DNA of 64,000 nt from contig JADJOJ010000012.1 in the NCBI GenBank assembly GCA_016713825.1, forward strand, positions 372,001-436,000, written 5' to 3'. Source of the stretch: Candidatus Leptofilum gracile (lineage in GTDB: Bacteria > Chloroflexota > Anaerolineae > Promineifilales > Promineifilaceae). Under the pieces are notes generated by a model that was not told the origin of the DNA, searched no databases, and saw nothing but the letters and a program-made list of their open reading frames with translations. Below, piece by piece: positions 16,433 through 26,277 of this stretch. Positions within the stretch are counted from its first letter, which is position 1. Each line of letters starts with the position of its first letter. Both the position numbers and the translations under genes were made by a program.

Positions 16433-16915
16433 TTATTCTGCTTGCCAGGTGTGCACTTCGCCGCCCTGGCCCATGAGAACGGAGCCAGGGAAAACGCGCA
16501 GCCGCCACGGTTCCAGCTTGAGCGCGGCAAAGGCGTCTACCGTGGGGCTGGTCCAGGCAGGGACGATTTTGGGATCGTAGCCAACGGGTTTTGGCCCATT
16601 GAGGAACAAATCCCATACCATTTGGCGGGTTTCGTCAGCGAAGGCCCAGGTGGCGCGGCATTCCGCGACGCAGGTATCGTGGGTTGGCGTCCAGTAGTTT
16701 ACGGAGACGTAAGGGCTGTTTTTGAGGTGGGCGCGTTTAACGGCCGTTGGCCCTGTGGCAATCCACCCCACCAGCTGTTCGCCATCCCACTGCCAGATAG
16801 GGTGGAGGATGCGGGAACGGGGACGGCCGTTTCCATCCACCGTTGCCACACTCGCCCACACAATCTGGTGCGCCATCTGCACAAACGCAGGTGCCGTTTC
16901 CAAAAGTGTATTCAT
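16433..16915 (-). CDS. Pyridoxamine 5'-phosphate oxidase-fold (PNPOx-like) protein
   Basis: 160 aa. MVWASVATVDGNGRPRSRILHPIW-type strand order and VGWIATGPTAVKRAHLKNSPYVSVNYW are typical of the split-barrel FMN-binding family often called general stress protein 26-like. Such proteins bind FMN, F420 or heme; the exact cofactor is not clear. It is convergent with the aminotransferase, only 5 nt between stops. Confidence 0.8.
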   Translation of the reverse strand: MNTLLETAPAFVQMAHQIVWASVATVDGNGRPRSRILHPIWQWDGEQLVGWIATGPTAVKRAHLKNSPYVSVNYWTPTHDTCVAECRATWAFADETRQMVWDLFLNGPKPVGYDPKIVPAWTSPTVDAFAALKLEPWRLRVFPGSVLMGQGGEVHTWQAE

Positions 16916-16930
16916 GGGATTCCTTTGACT

Positions 16931-17010
16931 GTAATTGAGTAATTGAGTAATTGAGTCATTTGCTACCCAATTACCTAATTACCTAATTACCTAATTACCT
17001 AATTACCTAA
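16931..17010. repeat. Intergenic inverted array (GTAATTGA / AATTACCT type)
   Basis: Three GTAATTGA units, a short loop with GTCATTTGCTACCC, then about six AATTACCT units. The stop codon (TAG) and last two codons of the acyl-CoA ligase on the minus strand are made of this array. Confidence 0.8.
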
Positions 17011-18587
17011 TTACCCAACTTCGCCCGTTCTTGCTCCACCAAAATGCGGCGCAAAATCTTGCCAGAAAGCGACTTCGGCACTTCGCTGACAAACTCAATG
17101 CGGCGCACCTTCTTTTGTGGCGAGACGCGCTCGGCGACCCAGGCCATAATATCCTCCGCTGAGGCTTCGGCCTTGAGCACCACAAACGCTTTGGGCACTT
17201 CGCCCGCCTCTTCATCTGGGCTGGGGATGACGGCCACATCGGCAATGGCCGGGTGACTGAGCAGCAGCGCTTCCAGTTCGGCCGGGGCTACCTGGAACCC
17301 TTTGTACTTAATCAGCTCCTTCAGCCGATCGACGATGTAGAAAAAGCCTTCATCATCGACATAACCAATATCGCCCGTGTGCAGCCAGCCCTCTTCATCG
17401 ATGGTGGCGGCCGTGGCGTCGGGATTGTTCAGGTACCCTTTCATCACCTGCGGCCCGCGAATCCAAAGTTCGCCCCGCTCGTTGTGGCCCACCGGATTAC
17501 CGCTGGTGGGGTCCACAAGCATGACTTCTGTGTTGGATACGGCTGGGCCAATTGAAGAAAGCTTGTCCCCCTCGGTCAGGGTGAGGTTGTAGACGTGGGT
17601 GACGGGGCTGGTTTCGGTAAGGCCGTAGCCCTGCACCACGCGGCATTTTAGCCGCGCCTTTACCTCATCGGCCAATGCCTGGCCCAAGGGGGCTGCGCCA
17701 GAGAATAGCTCTATGAGAGAAGAGGTGTCGTACTGGTCTACGATGGGGTGCTTGGCGAGGCCGACCAGGATGGGGGGGACCAGATTGACGCGGGTGACTT
17801 TGTGCTTTTGCACCAGCTCTAGAAACTGCACCATGTCGAACCGGGGCATGGTGACGATGGTGGCCCCGCGTGACAGGCTCATGTTCATGATGACCACCAT
17901 GCCGTAGATGTGGAAGAAGGGCAGAATGCCCATGATGATGTCGTCTTCGTTGGTGATATCGATGCCGGTGATGCCGTCCATTTGCACCAGGTTGGCCACG
18001 ATGTTGCGGTGGGTGAGCATGACGCCTTTGGGGTAGCCGGTGGTGCCGCTGGAATAGGGGAGCACCACTAAATCTTCGGCGGGGTTGATGTTAACTTCAG
18101 GCAGGGAACCGTCGCTTTGCAGCAGGGTGGCAAAGGGGGTGGCCCCGTCTACGGGGTCAAAGGTGAACAGCTCCTCGACGTTGGTTTGGGAAACGGCCGT
18201 TTTCGCATTTTCCAAAAACAATGAGATAGTCAACAAATATTTGGCCCCGGCATCGTTTAGCTGGCGGGCCAATTCCTCGGCCGTGTACAGCGGGTTCACC
18301 GTGGTGACAATGCCCCCCAGCAGCGAAACCGCGTGAAAAGCGACGGCATATTCGGGAATGTTGGGGCTGTAAATGGCAAAAACATCCCCTTTGCCAAAGC
18401 CGCGTTTGGCCAGGCTAGACGCCACCAGCCGGATGGCGCCGCCCAGTTGAGCATAGGTGATGGTACGGCCGCTTGGCCCATCAATCAGCGCCGGTTTGTT
18501 GCCAAACAGTTGGGTGCGGCTTAGCACAAACTCGGTCAGCGGCACATTGGGGATTTCAACATCGGGGTACGGACTTGTGAAGATCAT
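17007..18587 (-). CDS. AMP-forming acyl-CoA synthetase (4-coumarate/long-chain type)
   Basis: 526 aa. Adenylation-domain signatures: LPYSSGTTGYPKGVMLTH (P-loop), VVQGYGLTETSPVTH, GELWIRGPQVMKGYLN, WLHTGDIGYVDDEGFFYIVDRLKELIKYKGFQVAP and the catalytic C-terminal lysine in PKSLSGKILRR. It activates a carboxylic acid as acyl-AMP and then acyl-CoA. The overall pattern is closest to 4-coumarate:CoA ligase-like and fatty acid:CoA ligases; the acid is unknown. Confidence 0.9.
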   Translation of the reverse strand: MIFTSPYPDVEIPNVPLTEFVLSRTQLFGNKPALIDGPSGRTITYAQLGGAIRLVASSLAKRGFGKGDVFAIYSPNIPEYAVAFHAVSLLGGIVTTVNPLYTAEELARQLNDAGAKYLLTISLFLENAKTAVSQTNVEELFTFDPVDGATPFATLLQSDGSLPEVNINPAEDLVVLPYSSGTTGYPKGVMLTHRNIVANLVQMDGITGIDITNEDDIIMGILPFFHIYGMVVIMNMSLSRGATIVTMPRFDMVQFLELVQKHKVTRVNLVPPILVGLAKHPIVDQYDTSSLIELFSGAAPLGQALADEVKARLKCRVVQGYGLTETSPVTHVYNLTLTEGDKLSSIGPAVSNTEVMLVDPTSGNPVGHNERGELWIRGPQVMKGYLNNPDATAATIDEEGWLHTGDIGYVDDEGFFYIVDRLKELIKYKGFQVAPAELEALLLSHPAIADVAVIPSPDEEAGEVPKAFVVLKAEASAEDIMAWVAERVSPQKKVRRIEFVSEVPKSLSGKILRRILVEQERAKLGN

Positions 18588-18625
18588 GACTGCTCCTTGG
18601 GATTAACCTTTTTCTGATGACAAAT

Positions 18626-18684
18626 GGAGAGTGGAGATTGGAGATTGGAAATGTTCCAGTCTCCACTCTCTAATCTCCACTCTC
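18626..18684. repeat. Intergenic inverted heptamer array (GAGATTG type)
   Basis: GGAGAGTGGAGATTGGAGATTGG / loop AAATGTTCCAGT / CTCCACTCTCTAATCTCCACTCTC; the arms are complementary unit by unit, including the variant GAGAGTG. Confidence 0.8.
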
Positions 18685-18685
18685 T

Positions 18686-19999
18686 TTATGAAAATGAACG
18701 CGCTTTTTTCTCGTTGACAAAGCTGAGGACGATAAGGCCGAGCAGTAAAAAGACGCCAATGGAGAGGATGGCCAGCTTTTGGCCCATCTGTTCGGCTGTG
18801 GTTACCGTCTCACCCTGGGCCTGATACCAGAAGGCAGCTTCGGCCGCAATTAAGCCATAGATAGTGGGGCCAATAAAAGATGAAGAGCGTCCGGCGACGG
18901 CAAAAAAGCCATAAAACTCGCCGCTGCGTCCGGGTGGCGCAAAAAAGCTCACCATCGCCCGGCTGACAGATTCTATGCCCGCCATAGCAAAACCGGCCAG
19001 GATACCCACCAGGTAAAACCCGGTACTGGTTTGGTTCAGGTAAAGCCAAATGATGGCAATAATCATTGTCATAATGGAGATCGCGAGGGAACGTTTACCG
19101 CCAAGCCTGTCTACCCAGGTACCAAAGGCGTAAGCGCCTGCTACATTGCTCACCTGCACGATGATAACGAAGATGATGAGTTGCGTCTGGTCCATGCCGT
19201 ACAAAACGGCCCCAATAATCGCCGCAAAGTTAAGGGCCATAATCACGCCATCGTTAAAAATCAGGTAGGCGGCCATGAATTTGAGATATTCTTTGAACTG
19301 GCTGGCGGTTTTGATGGTTTGGCTTAGCTGTTTGAAGGCGTAGCTGACGTAATTTTCGCCAGCGGGCAGCGGTTTGGCTTTGGCGCGTTCGGGCAGCCAG
19401 AGGAAGATGGGGGCAGCGGAGACGGCGAAGAAGACGGCCGTAATCACCAACGACGCCCGAATAATCAAATCCCCCTCAATCATCACAATCAGCGGCAAGA
19501 TGAGCACGAGGCAGAGGATGCCGCCAATGGTGCCGATGGCCCAGCCGTTGCCAGAGACGCGCCCCACTTCGTGCGGTTCCGCAATTTCGGGCAGCAGGGC
19601 GTTGTAAAACACCTGGGCGCTGCGGTAGCCAATCTCGGCCAGAATAAAAAAGCCCATGCCGATGGCCACATTACCTGGCGTGGCAAAGAAAAGGCCTGCG
19701 GTAAAAACGCAGGCCATGATGGTATAAAAAAGTAAAAATTTCTTTTTGGAGCCAGAGAAATCGGCAATGGTGCCCAGAATGGGGGAGGTGATGGCTACGA
19801 CGAGCATGGCGATGCCCACGGCCAGCCCCCACAGACGGGAGCCTTCGGCACCGCCGACGATGCTGCCTTGAAAGTAAGCAGAGTAAACGGCTAGCAGCAC
19901 CACAGAGGCATAGGCGGAGTTGCCAAAATCGTAGAGATACCAGGCCCACCGCTCACGCCGGGTGGTGCTTGTCTGCGTTTGAATAGGGACAGTTGTCAT
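18686..19999 (-). CDS. UMF1/Atg22-type MFS transporter
   Basis: 437 aa with about 11-12 hydrophobic segments. The N-terminal signature RERWAWYLYDFGNSAYASVV and the later PPGRSGEFYGFFAVAGRSSSFIGP are characteristic of the UMF1 family, whose yeast relative Atg22 exports amino acids from the vacuole; bacterial substrates are unknown. The ATG has AGAGGA upstream. The protein ends in a short basic tail. Confidence 0.88.
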   Translation of the reverse strand: MTTVPIQTQTSTTRRERWAWYLYDFGNSAYASVVLLAVYSAYFQGSIVGGAEGSRLWGLAVGIAMLVVAITSPILGTIADFSGSKKKFLLFYTIMACVFTAGLFFATPGNVAIGMGFFILAEIGYRSAQVFYNALLPEIAEPHEVGRVSGNGWAIGTIGGILCLVLILPLIVMIEGDLIIRASLVITAVFFAVSAAPIFLWLPERAKAKPLPAGENYVSYAFKQLSQTIKTASQFKEYLKFMAAYLIFNDGVIMALNFAAIIGAVLYGMDQTQLIIFVIIVQVSNVAGAYAFGTWVDRLGGKRSLAISIMTMIIAIIWLYLNQTSTGFYLVGILAGFAMAGIESVSRAMVSFFAPPGRSGEFYGFFAVAGRSSSFIGPTIYGLIAAEAAFWYQAQGETVTTAEQMGQKLAILSIGVFLLLGLIVLSFVNEKKARSFS

Positions 20000-20066
20000 T
20001 GGGGTTTCCTCTTGTGTGGATGTTGAGTTGTTGGCGGATTATTGTACCCGGGAAACGGCTGGGGAC

Positions 20067-20099
20067 AAACGGCCGTATCCACCCCGGATACGGCCGTTT
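20067..20099. repeat. Perfect 14-bp hairpin built from two ACGGCCGT octamers
   Basis: AAACGGCCGTATCC (20067-20080), loop ACCCC, GGATACGGCCGTTT (20086-20099). It sits between the start of the UMF1 gene and the end of pepF. Confidence 0.8.
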
Positions 20100-20100
20100 C

Positions 20101-20129
20101 CTCAATTACTCAATTACAAAATTACCCAA

Positions 20130-20134
<5 letters not shown>
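20101..20134. repeat. One-sided AATTACC array at the 3' end of pepF
   Basis: CTCAATTACTCAATTACAAAATTACCCAATTACC in one orientation only; the TAA stop of pepF (minus strand) lies in the last unit. Confidence 0.65.
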
Positions 20135-21947
<1,813 letters not shown>

Positions 21948-21974
21948 AGTGGTTTCTCCTTGCGGTTATTTTTT

Positions 21975-22033
21975 GGGGAGATTGGAGATGGGAGATTAGA
22001 GATGACGGGAATCTCCAATCTCTAATCTCTAAT
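21975..22033. repeat. Intergenic inverted heptamer array (GAGATTG type)
   Basis: GGGGAGATTGGAGATGGGAGATTAGAGAT, loop GACGGGA, ATCTCCAATCTCTAATCTCTAAT. It lies upstream of pepF (minus) and the histidine kinase (plus), a divergent gap, so this copy is not obviously a terminator. Confidence 0.75.
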
Positions 22034-22098
22034 TTCCTTCCCTTAATTGAAGCACGAAATGGGCAAAATGGCGACTGCGAATTCTGGCATACCTCAGG

Positions 22099-22104
22099 TA
22101 TAAT
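22099..22104 (+). promoter_or_regulatory. Putative -10 box of the histidine kinase gene
   Basis: Consensus TATAAT, 26 nt before the ATG. No good -35 sequence at 16-18 bp. Confidence 0.35.
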
Positions 22105-22129
22105 CTGGCCATTCAGCAAGGAAGTGTGC

Positions 22130-24100
22130 ATGACCAAGCCAACTTTTGCCCAACTGCTCCGGCGGCGGTTCAACAATCTGGTGCATCTGGACCGGTTGGG
22201 CATACCAGACGAACAGATCAAACAAGCGCTGCGCAAAACCGAGATGGATGGGCTGCCGTTTATTTATGGCAGCTTTGGCATTATGTTTTTGGTGTACGCG
22301 GCCATTCAGCAATTTTTACTTAGCGAAAATGGACAGGCCCTCATCGTGGCCGTGGCGGTGGTCAGCGGCATTTTCTTGCTGGCTGGCTTTTTTGTGCTGC
22401 TGCGCGGGTCTGTGCCAGCTAAATTTGCTGAACGGGCAACGGCCGTTGTCGCCATTGTCATTTTGTCCACCGTGCTGCTCCGTTTTTACTTCAACCCAGA
22501 CCTCAATCAATCCGGCAACCTGGCGCTGTTTATGTTCGGCATTGGCGTGATGTTTACCTCGCTGCATTGGTACATTTTTATGCAGGCCGTCGCCCTGGCA
22601 TTCTGGGTGTATATCTTTGGCTTCCACCCGGAAGAGCCCGAATGGCTCTATTTTGCCGTGATGATTTTTGTGGCGACCTTTACCGGGCTGGTGGCGTATG
22701 GGGTGCGCATGCATGCGCTGCGCCAGGCGGAAATTTTTCGCTTTGTGGAGCGGCGGCAGCGCAAAGAGCTGGTGGCCCGGACGGCCCAGCAGCAAACCAG
22801 CTACGCCGTGGGGCAGCGCATCACCTCCATTTTGGAATTAGACAGCTTGCTAGACCAGATCGCGACGCTTATTTCGCAGCAGTATGGTGCATATTACGTC
22901 GGCGTTTTTCTGCCGAACAAGAGTCGGTTGGGGATAACGGCCGTTGCCGAAGCAGGCAGCGGCGTGCCCGAAAACGGTTTGCAGCTGCGCGCCGGGCTGA
23001 AGGGGTTGGTGGGCTGGGTGCTGGCCAACGGACGGCCGTTGTGCATCGACGACATCACCCGCGACTTCCGCTACCAGGTGGACGAAAAAGCGCCCAACGC
23101 CCAATCCGAAATTTTGCTGCCGCTGAAGATGGGGGAAAAGGTGCTGGGCGTGCTCGATTTGCAAAGCGACCAGCTGGGCAAGTTTACGCCCAACGAGATT
23201 CCCAACTTTCAACTTTTGGCTGATCAGGTGGCCATCGCTCTGGAAAATGCCCAGCTGTATGCCGAAATCAAGCAGTTTAACCAGCAGCTGGAGCAAAAAG
23301 TAGACGAGCGGACCCAGGCGTTGCAGGAGGCGTACGGCCGTCTCGAACGCCTGGACAAAACCAAAACCGACTTCATCACCATCGCCTCGCACGAGATGCG
23401 CACGCCGCTTACCATCGTCAACTTCAATGCCCAAATGCTGCTGGATGACGCTGAGATTTTGGCCAACAGCTACCACAAAAAATGGATCGAAGGGATCAAT
23501 CGCGGGGCGCTGCGCATGGAAGAGGTGGTGCAAAGCATGCTGGACGTGGCCAAAATTGACAGCAGTTCGCTGGAGCTGTACCTGGCTCCGGTAGGGCTAC
23601 CCTTTTTGTTGCAGCAGGTAGGCAACCGTTTTAAAGAGGCATTGACCCAGCGCAACATCACCTTGCAGCGGGGGGAGCTGGTCAATTTGCCCGAAGTTGA
23701 GGGGGATGTGGAAGCGTTGCAGAAGGTGTTTTACCAGATTTTGATGAACGCGATTAAATATACGCCAGACGGGGGAACGGTGCGGGTAGACGGCCGTTTC
23801 CATCCCCAACCCGGCGCAGGCGAAGTGGAAATCATCATCACCGACAGCGGCGTGGGCATTGCCCCGGAAATTCAGGAGCTCATCTTTGAGAAGTTCTACC
23901 AAACCGGCGAGGTGATGCTGCACTCATCGGGCAAAACCAGCTTTAAGGGGGGCGGGGCTGGGTTGGGGTTGGCGATTGCCAAGGGGATTGTGGAGGCGCA
24001 CAACGGCCGTATCTGGGCCGAAAGCGAGGGCCACGACGAGGATTTGCTCCCCGGCAGTCAGTTTCACATCGTCCTGCCCGTCAAACAGCCACAGTTGTGA
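22130..24100 (+). CDS. Membrane sensor histidine kinase with GAF domain
   Basis: 656 aa from the ATG at 22130 (AAGGAAG 7 nt upstream). About six hydrophobic segments span residues 45-200. A GAF domain follows (about 225-380: LDSLLDQIATLISQQYGAYYVGVFL ... LGVLDLQSDQLGKFTPNE), then a coiled coil and HisKA with phospho-acceptor H421 (ASHEMRTPLTIVNF). The ATPase domain has the N-box MNAIKYTPDGG, G1 ITDSGVGIAPE and G2 GAGLGLAIAKGIVEAHNG. No cognate regulator is adjacent. The GAF ligand is unknown. The gene has seven octamers. Confidence 0.92.
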   Translation: MTKPTFAQLLRRRFNNLVHLDRLGIPDEQIKQALRKTEMDGLPFIYGSFGIMFLVYAAIQQFLLSENGQALIVAVAVVSGIFLLAGFFVLLRGSVPAKFAERATAVVAIVILSTVLLRFYFNPDLNQSGNLALFMFGIGVMFTSLHWYIFMQAVALAFWVYIFGFHPEEPEWLYFAVMIFVATFTGLVAYGVRMHALRQAEIFRFVERRQRKELVARTAQQQTSYAVGQRITSILELDSLLDQIATLISQQYGAYYVGVFLPNKSRLGITAVAEAGSGVPENGLQLRAGLKGLVGWVLANGRPLCIDDITRDFRYQVDEKAPNAQSEILLPLKMGEKVLGVLDLQSDQLGKFTPNEIPNFQLLADQVAIALENAQLYAEIKQFNQQLEQKVDERTQALQEAYGRLERLDKTKTDFITIASHEMRTPLTIVNFNAQMLLDDAEILANSYHKKWIEGINRGALRMEEVVQSMLDVAKIDSSSLELYLAPVGLPFLLQQVGNRFKEALTQRNITLQRGELVNLPEVEGDVEALQKVFYQILMNAIKYTPDGGTVRVDGRFHPQPGAGEVEIIITDSGVGIAPEIQELIFEKFYQTGEVMLHSSGKTSFKGGGAGLGLAIAKGIVEAHNGRIWAESEGHDEDLLPGSQFHIVLPVKQPQL

Positions 24101-24111
24101 AAAAAGGATTT

Positions 24112-24171
24112 ATCAAAGATTTCGCAGATTTGCCAGATTTTTAATCTTTTCAATCTGCGAAATCTTTGATC
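24112..24171. terminator. Bidirectional terminator-like inverted repeat (AATCTGCGAAATCTTTGAT type)
   Basis: A 21-nt left arm (24112-24132) pairs with the right arm (24151-24171) almost perfectly, with an A/T-rich loop. It lies between the convergent kinase and LysM genes, within 12 nt of both stops. Confidence 0.75.
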
Positions 24172-25258
24172 ATGAATTTGGGGATTCGGCCATTTCTTCC
24201 TTGCGTTGGGTGCGAGCGGCTTTTTCTTTGAGCTGCTGGTTTTCCTTTGTGGCCCGATAGGTGAGGTAGGCCAGCAGCAGCCCCAGCGGCCCGCCAGTGC
24301 CCAGCAGCAGCAGTACGTTATCCGCCAATCCATCCACAAATTGGCTCCAGCGACTTTTAGCCACCACCTCAATATTGCGCGAGATGCTTTGTGTCAGAAT
24401 CGGCAGTTCGGTGGCTGAATCTGGCTCTTTGTACAGATTCAGCGTAATCACCTGCGCCTCGCCCGGCGTGGCGGCGATGATGTCCCAGGTCCAAACAGCG
24501 GGCAGGGTTGTGCTGATGACGCGCGGCAGGCGCACGTTGTTGCCGCCGCTGGGGAACACCTCAAACGCTGGCGCGTTCAGCTCCGCCGCCATGAGGGGGA
24601 ACAGCTCAACCGTTTGCTCGTAAAAAGCACGTTCACCATCGTCGTAGCTGGCGTCTATGCGCACCACGCCGGTCACGTGCGGTTCATGTTCGCCAATGGC
24701 GGTCAGTTCCGGGTCGGCGATGATTTCTACGGTGATGACGCCGCTTTGCGCCACCACCATCGTCAGCGGGTGGGTGAGCTCCAGCCGTCCGGTGGGAGCC
24801 AGCTCGTCTGGGGTGGGGGTGCCGCTGTCGCTTTCGGCCGTGGCGTCAATATCTGGCGTGTTGGTGGGAGGAACGGCCGTTACTTCCTGTGGAATCAAGA
24901 TCGTCTGCCCGGCGGTAATTGCGTTTGGGTTGCTCAAATTGTTCGTTTCGGCAATTTCGGCGACGCTAACTTCAAAGCGATTGCTGAGGTTCACCAGGGT
25001 GTCGCCGGGTTGGATGGTGTAGGGAACGGCCGTTCGCGTTATCGTTATCACAGCGGTGGGGGTGATGGTGGCCGTAGCCGTGATTTCAGCCGTTGCCTCG
25101 GGACGCGCCGCCACCGTGTTTTGCGGCGGGATAATCCGCGTGGTGGTGGGCGGCAGCTGAACCAGGGGATTTGGTGGCTGCTGCTGTTGTTGGGCGCAGG
25201 AAACGGCCGTTGCCCCACCCAAGATCAAAATCAAAACCAGAAAAAATAGTCGCTTCAC
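24170..25258 (-). CDS. LysM-domain lipoprotein with C-terminal membrane segment
   Basis: 362 aa from a GTG at 25258 with GAGGT 8 nt upstream (a TTG 12 nt further out is less likely). Lipoprotein signal LFFLVLILILGGATAVSC puts the lipidated cysteine near residue 21. A T/P-rich spacer precedes a LysM domain (YTIQPGDTLVNLSNRFEVSVAEIAETNNL..AITAGQTILIPQ, about 82-126), which binds peptidoglycan-type glycans. After a beta-rich region there is a transmembrane segment near residue 320 (LLLLGTGGPLGLLLAYLTY) and a charged cytoplasmic-like tail. The combination of a lipid anchor and a C-terminal transmembrane helix is unusual. Function unknown. Confidence 0.78.
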   Translation of the reverse strand: MKRLFFLVLILILGGATAVSCAQQQQQPPNPLVQLPPTTTRIIPPQNTVAARPEATAEITATATITPTAVITITRTAVPYTIQPGDTLVNLSNRFEVSVAEIAETNNLSNPNAITAGQTILIPQEVTAVPPTNTPDIDATAESDSGTPTPDELAPTGRLELTHPLTMVVAQSGVITVEIIADPELTAIGEHEPHVTGVVRIDASYDDGERAFYEQTVELFPLMAAELNAPAFEVFPSGGNNVRLPRVISTTLPAVWTWDIIAATPGEAQVITLNLYKEPDSATELPILTQSISRNIEVVAKSRWSQFVDGLADNVLLLLGTGGPLGLLLAYLTYRATKENQQLKEKAARTQRKEEMAESPNS

Positions 25259-25436
25259 GTCCCACCTCAACCCAATATTTTCGCGTAGCCAGTTACGCTT
25301 CGCTTCATTTGCAAAATGGTAGGCTGAAAGGTGAATTATGTCAAATAGATGTGTTCATACCAATTTCCCCAACTTTTTTTGGTTATCGTGTCTAATTGTG
25401 TAGAAAGCAGGTGTGGCTCGTTTGAAACGGCCGAAA

Positions 25437-25490
25437 TGATGCGTGAAAAACAATCACGTTTCACGCATCACGCATCACTCGTCACGTCAC
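25437..25490. repeat. Intergenic inverted heptamer array (GTGATGC/GTGAAAC type), copy 1
   Basis: Short left arm TGATGCGTGAAAAACAA and right arm TCACGTTTCACGCATCACGCATCACTCGTCACG. It lies just before the sigma factor start; any translation through it into the sigma factor is spurious. Confidence 0.75.
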
Positions 25491-25513
25491 ACCCCTTTCT
25501 CTGGATAAAACGA

Positions 25514-26116
25514 ATGCCTGATGACCTCAACCAGCTAATCACGCGCAGTCAGCAGGGGGATTTACACGCCTTTGCCGACCTGTTTGACCATTACCAGGAT
25601 CGCCTGTTCGATGTGGCCTGGTCTATTTTGCGTGAGCGGGAAGCGGCCAAAGATGCGGTGCAGGAGACGTTTTTGCGCGTATTTCAAAAGATTGAAGGGT
25701 ATCGCGCCGAAGCCGCTTTTGAAACGTGGCTGATTGCCATTCTGGTCAATGAATGTCGTGGGCGGCTGCGACGGCAAAAGGTGCGGCGCGTTTTATCATT
25801 GGAAAGTTTGCGCCCGGAGCGGCTGTCTGCCCCAGGGCAGGCGGCACAAAATCCGGCGCACATTGTCAGCGAGCGGATGCAGCGGCAGTCGCTGTGGCAG
25901 TTGGTGAATCAGTTGGACGACCGCCTGCGGCTGCCAATTCTGATGCGTTACCGGTATGGCATGGCGGGCGATGAAATTGCCGCCGCGCTGGGTCTGGCAA
26001 CAAGCACGGTTTATGAGCAGTTAAGTCAGGGGCGCAAGCAGCTGCGGCAGATGCGCAAGCTGCAAGAGGCTGGGCTGCCGTTTGGCGGCTCTTCGGGAAT
26101 GACGAGTGATGCGTGA
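25514..26116 (+). CDS. ECF-type RNA polymerase sigma factor
   Basis: 200 aa from the ATG at 25514; open frame upstream runs through the repeat array and is rejected as coding. Region 2: FADLFDHYQDRLFDVAWSIL...AVQETFLRVFQKIEGYR..FETWLIAILVNECRGRLR. Region 4: LPILMRYRYGMAGDEIAAALGLATSTVYEQLSQGRKQLRQ. The downstream gene encodes a ZAS-type anti-sigma protein, the standard partner. The last five codons and the stop are formed by the next repeat array (ATG ACG AGT GAT GCG TGA). Probable target: the ABC export genes that follow (inference). Confidence 0.9.
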   Translation: MPDDLNQLITRSQQGDLHAFADLFDHYQDRLFDVAWSILREREAAKDAVQETFLRVFQKIEGYRAEAAFETWLIAILVNECRGRLRRQKVRRVLSLESLRPERLSAPGQAAQNPAHIVSERMQRQSLWQLVNQLDDRLRLPILMRYRYGMAGDEIAAALGLATSTVYEQLSQGRKQLRQMRKLQEAGLPFGGSSGMTSDA

Positions 26117-26259
26117 AACGTGATGCGTGAGGCGTGAAACGTGAGGCGTGAGGCGTGAAACGTGATGCGTGAGGCGTGAAACGTGAGGCGTGAAACGTGA
26201 TGCGTGAAACGTGATGCGTGATGCGTGAGAAAAAATCACGCATCACGTTTCACGTCACA
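26104..26259. repeat. Intergenic inverted heptamer array (GTGATGC/GTGAAAC/GTGAGGC type), copy 2
   Basis: About 18 heptamer units (GTGATGC, GTGAAAC, GTGAGGC in mixed order), then GTGAGAAAAAATCAC as loop, then four inverted units (GCATCACGTTTCACGTCAC). The largest array in the window; the left arm is much longer than the right. Confidence 0.85.
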
Positions 26260-26277
26260 TTTCCCAGGATGGTAACT

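Noticed and set aside
26104..26259. Heptamer arrays as a CRISPR array
   Set aside because: Units are 7 nt with no unique spacers, and the array is inverted on itself; no cas genes are present.
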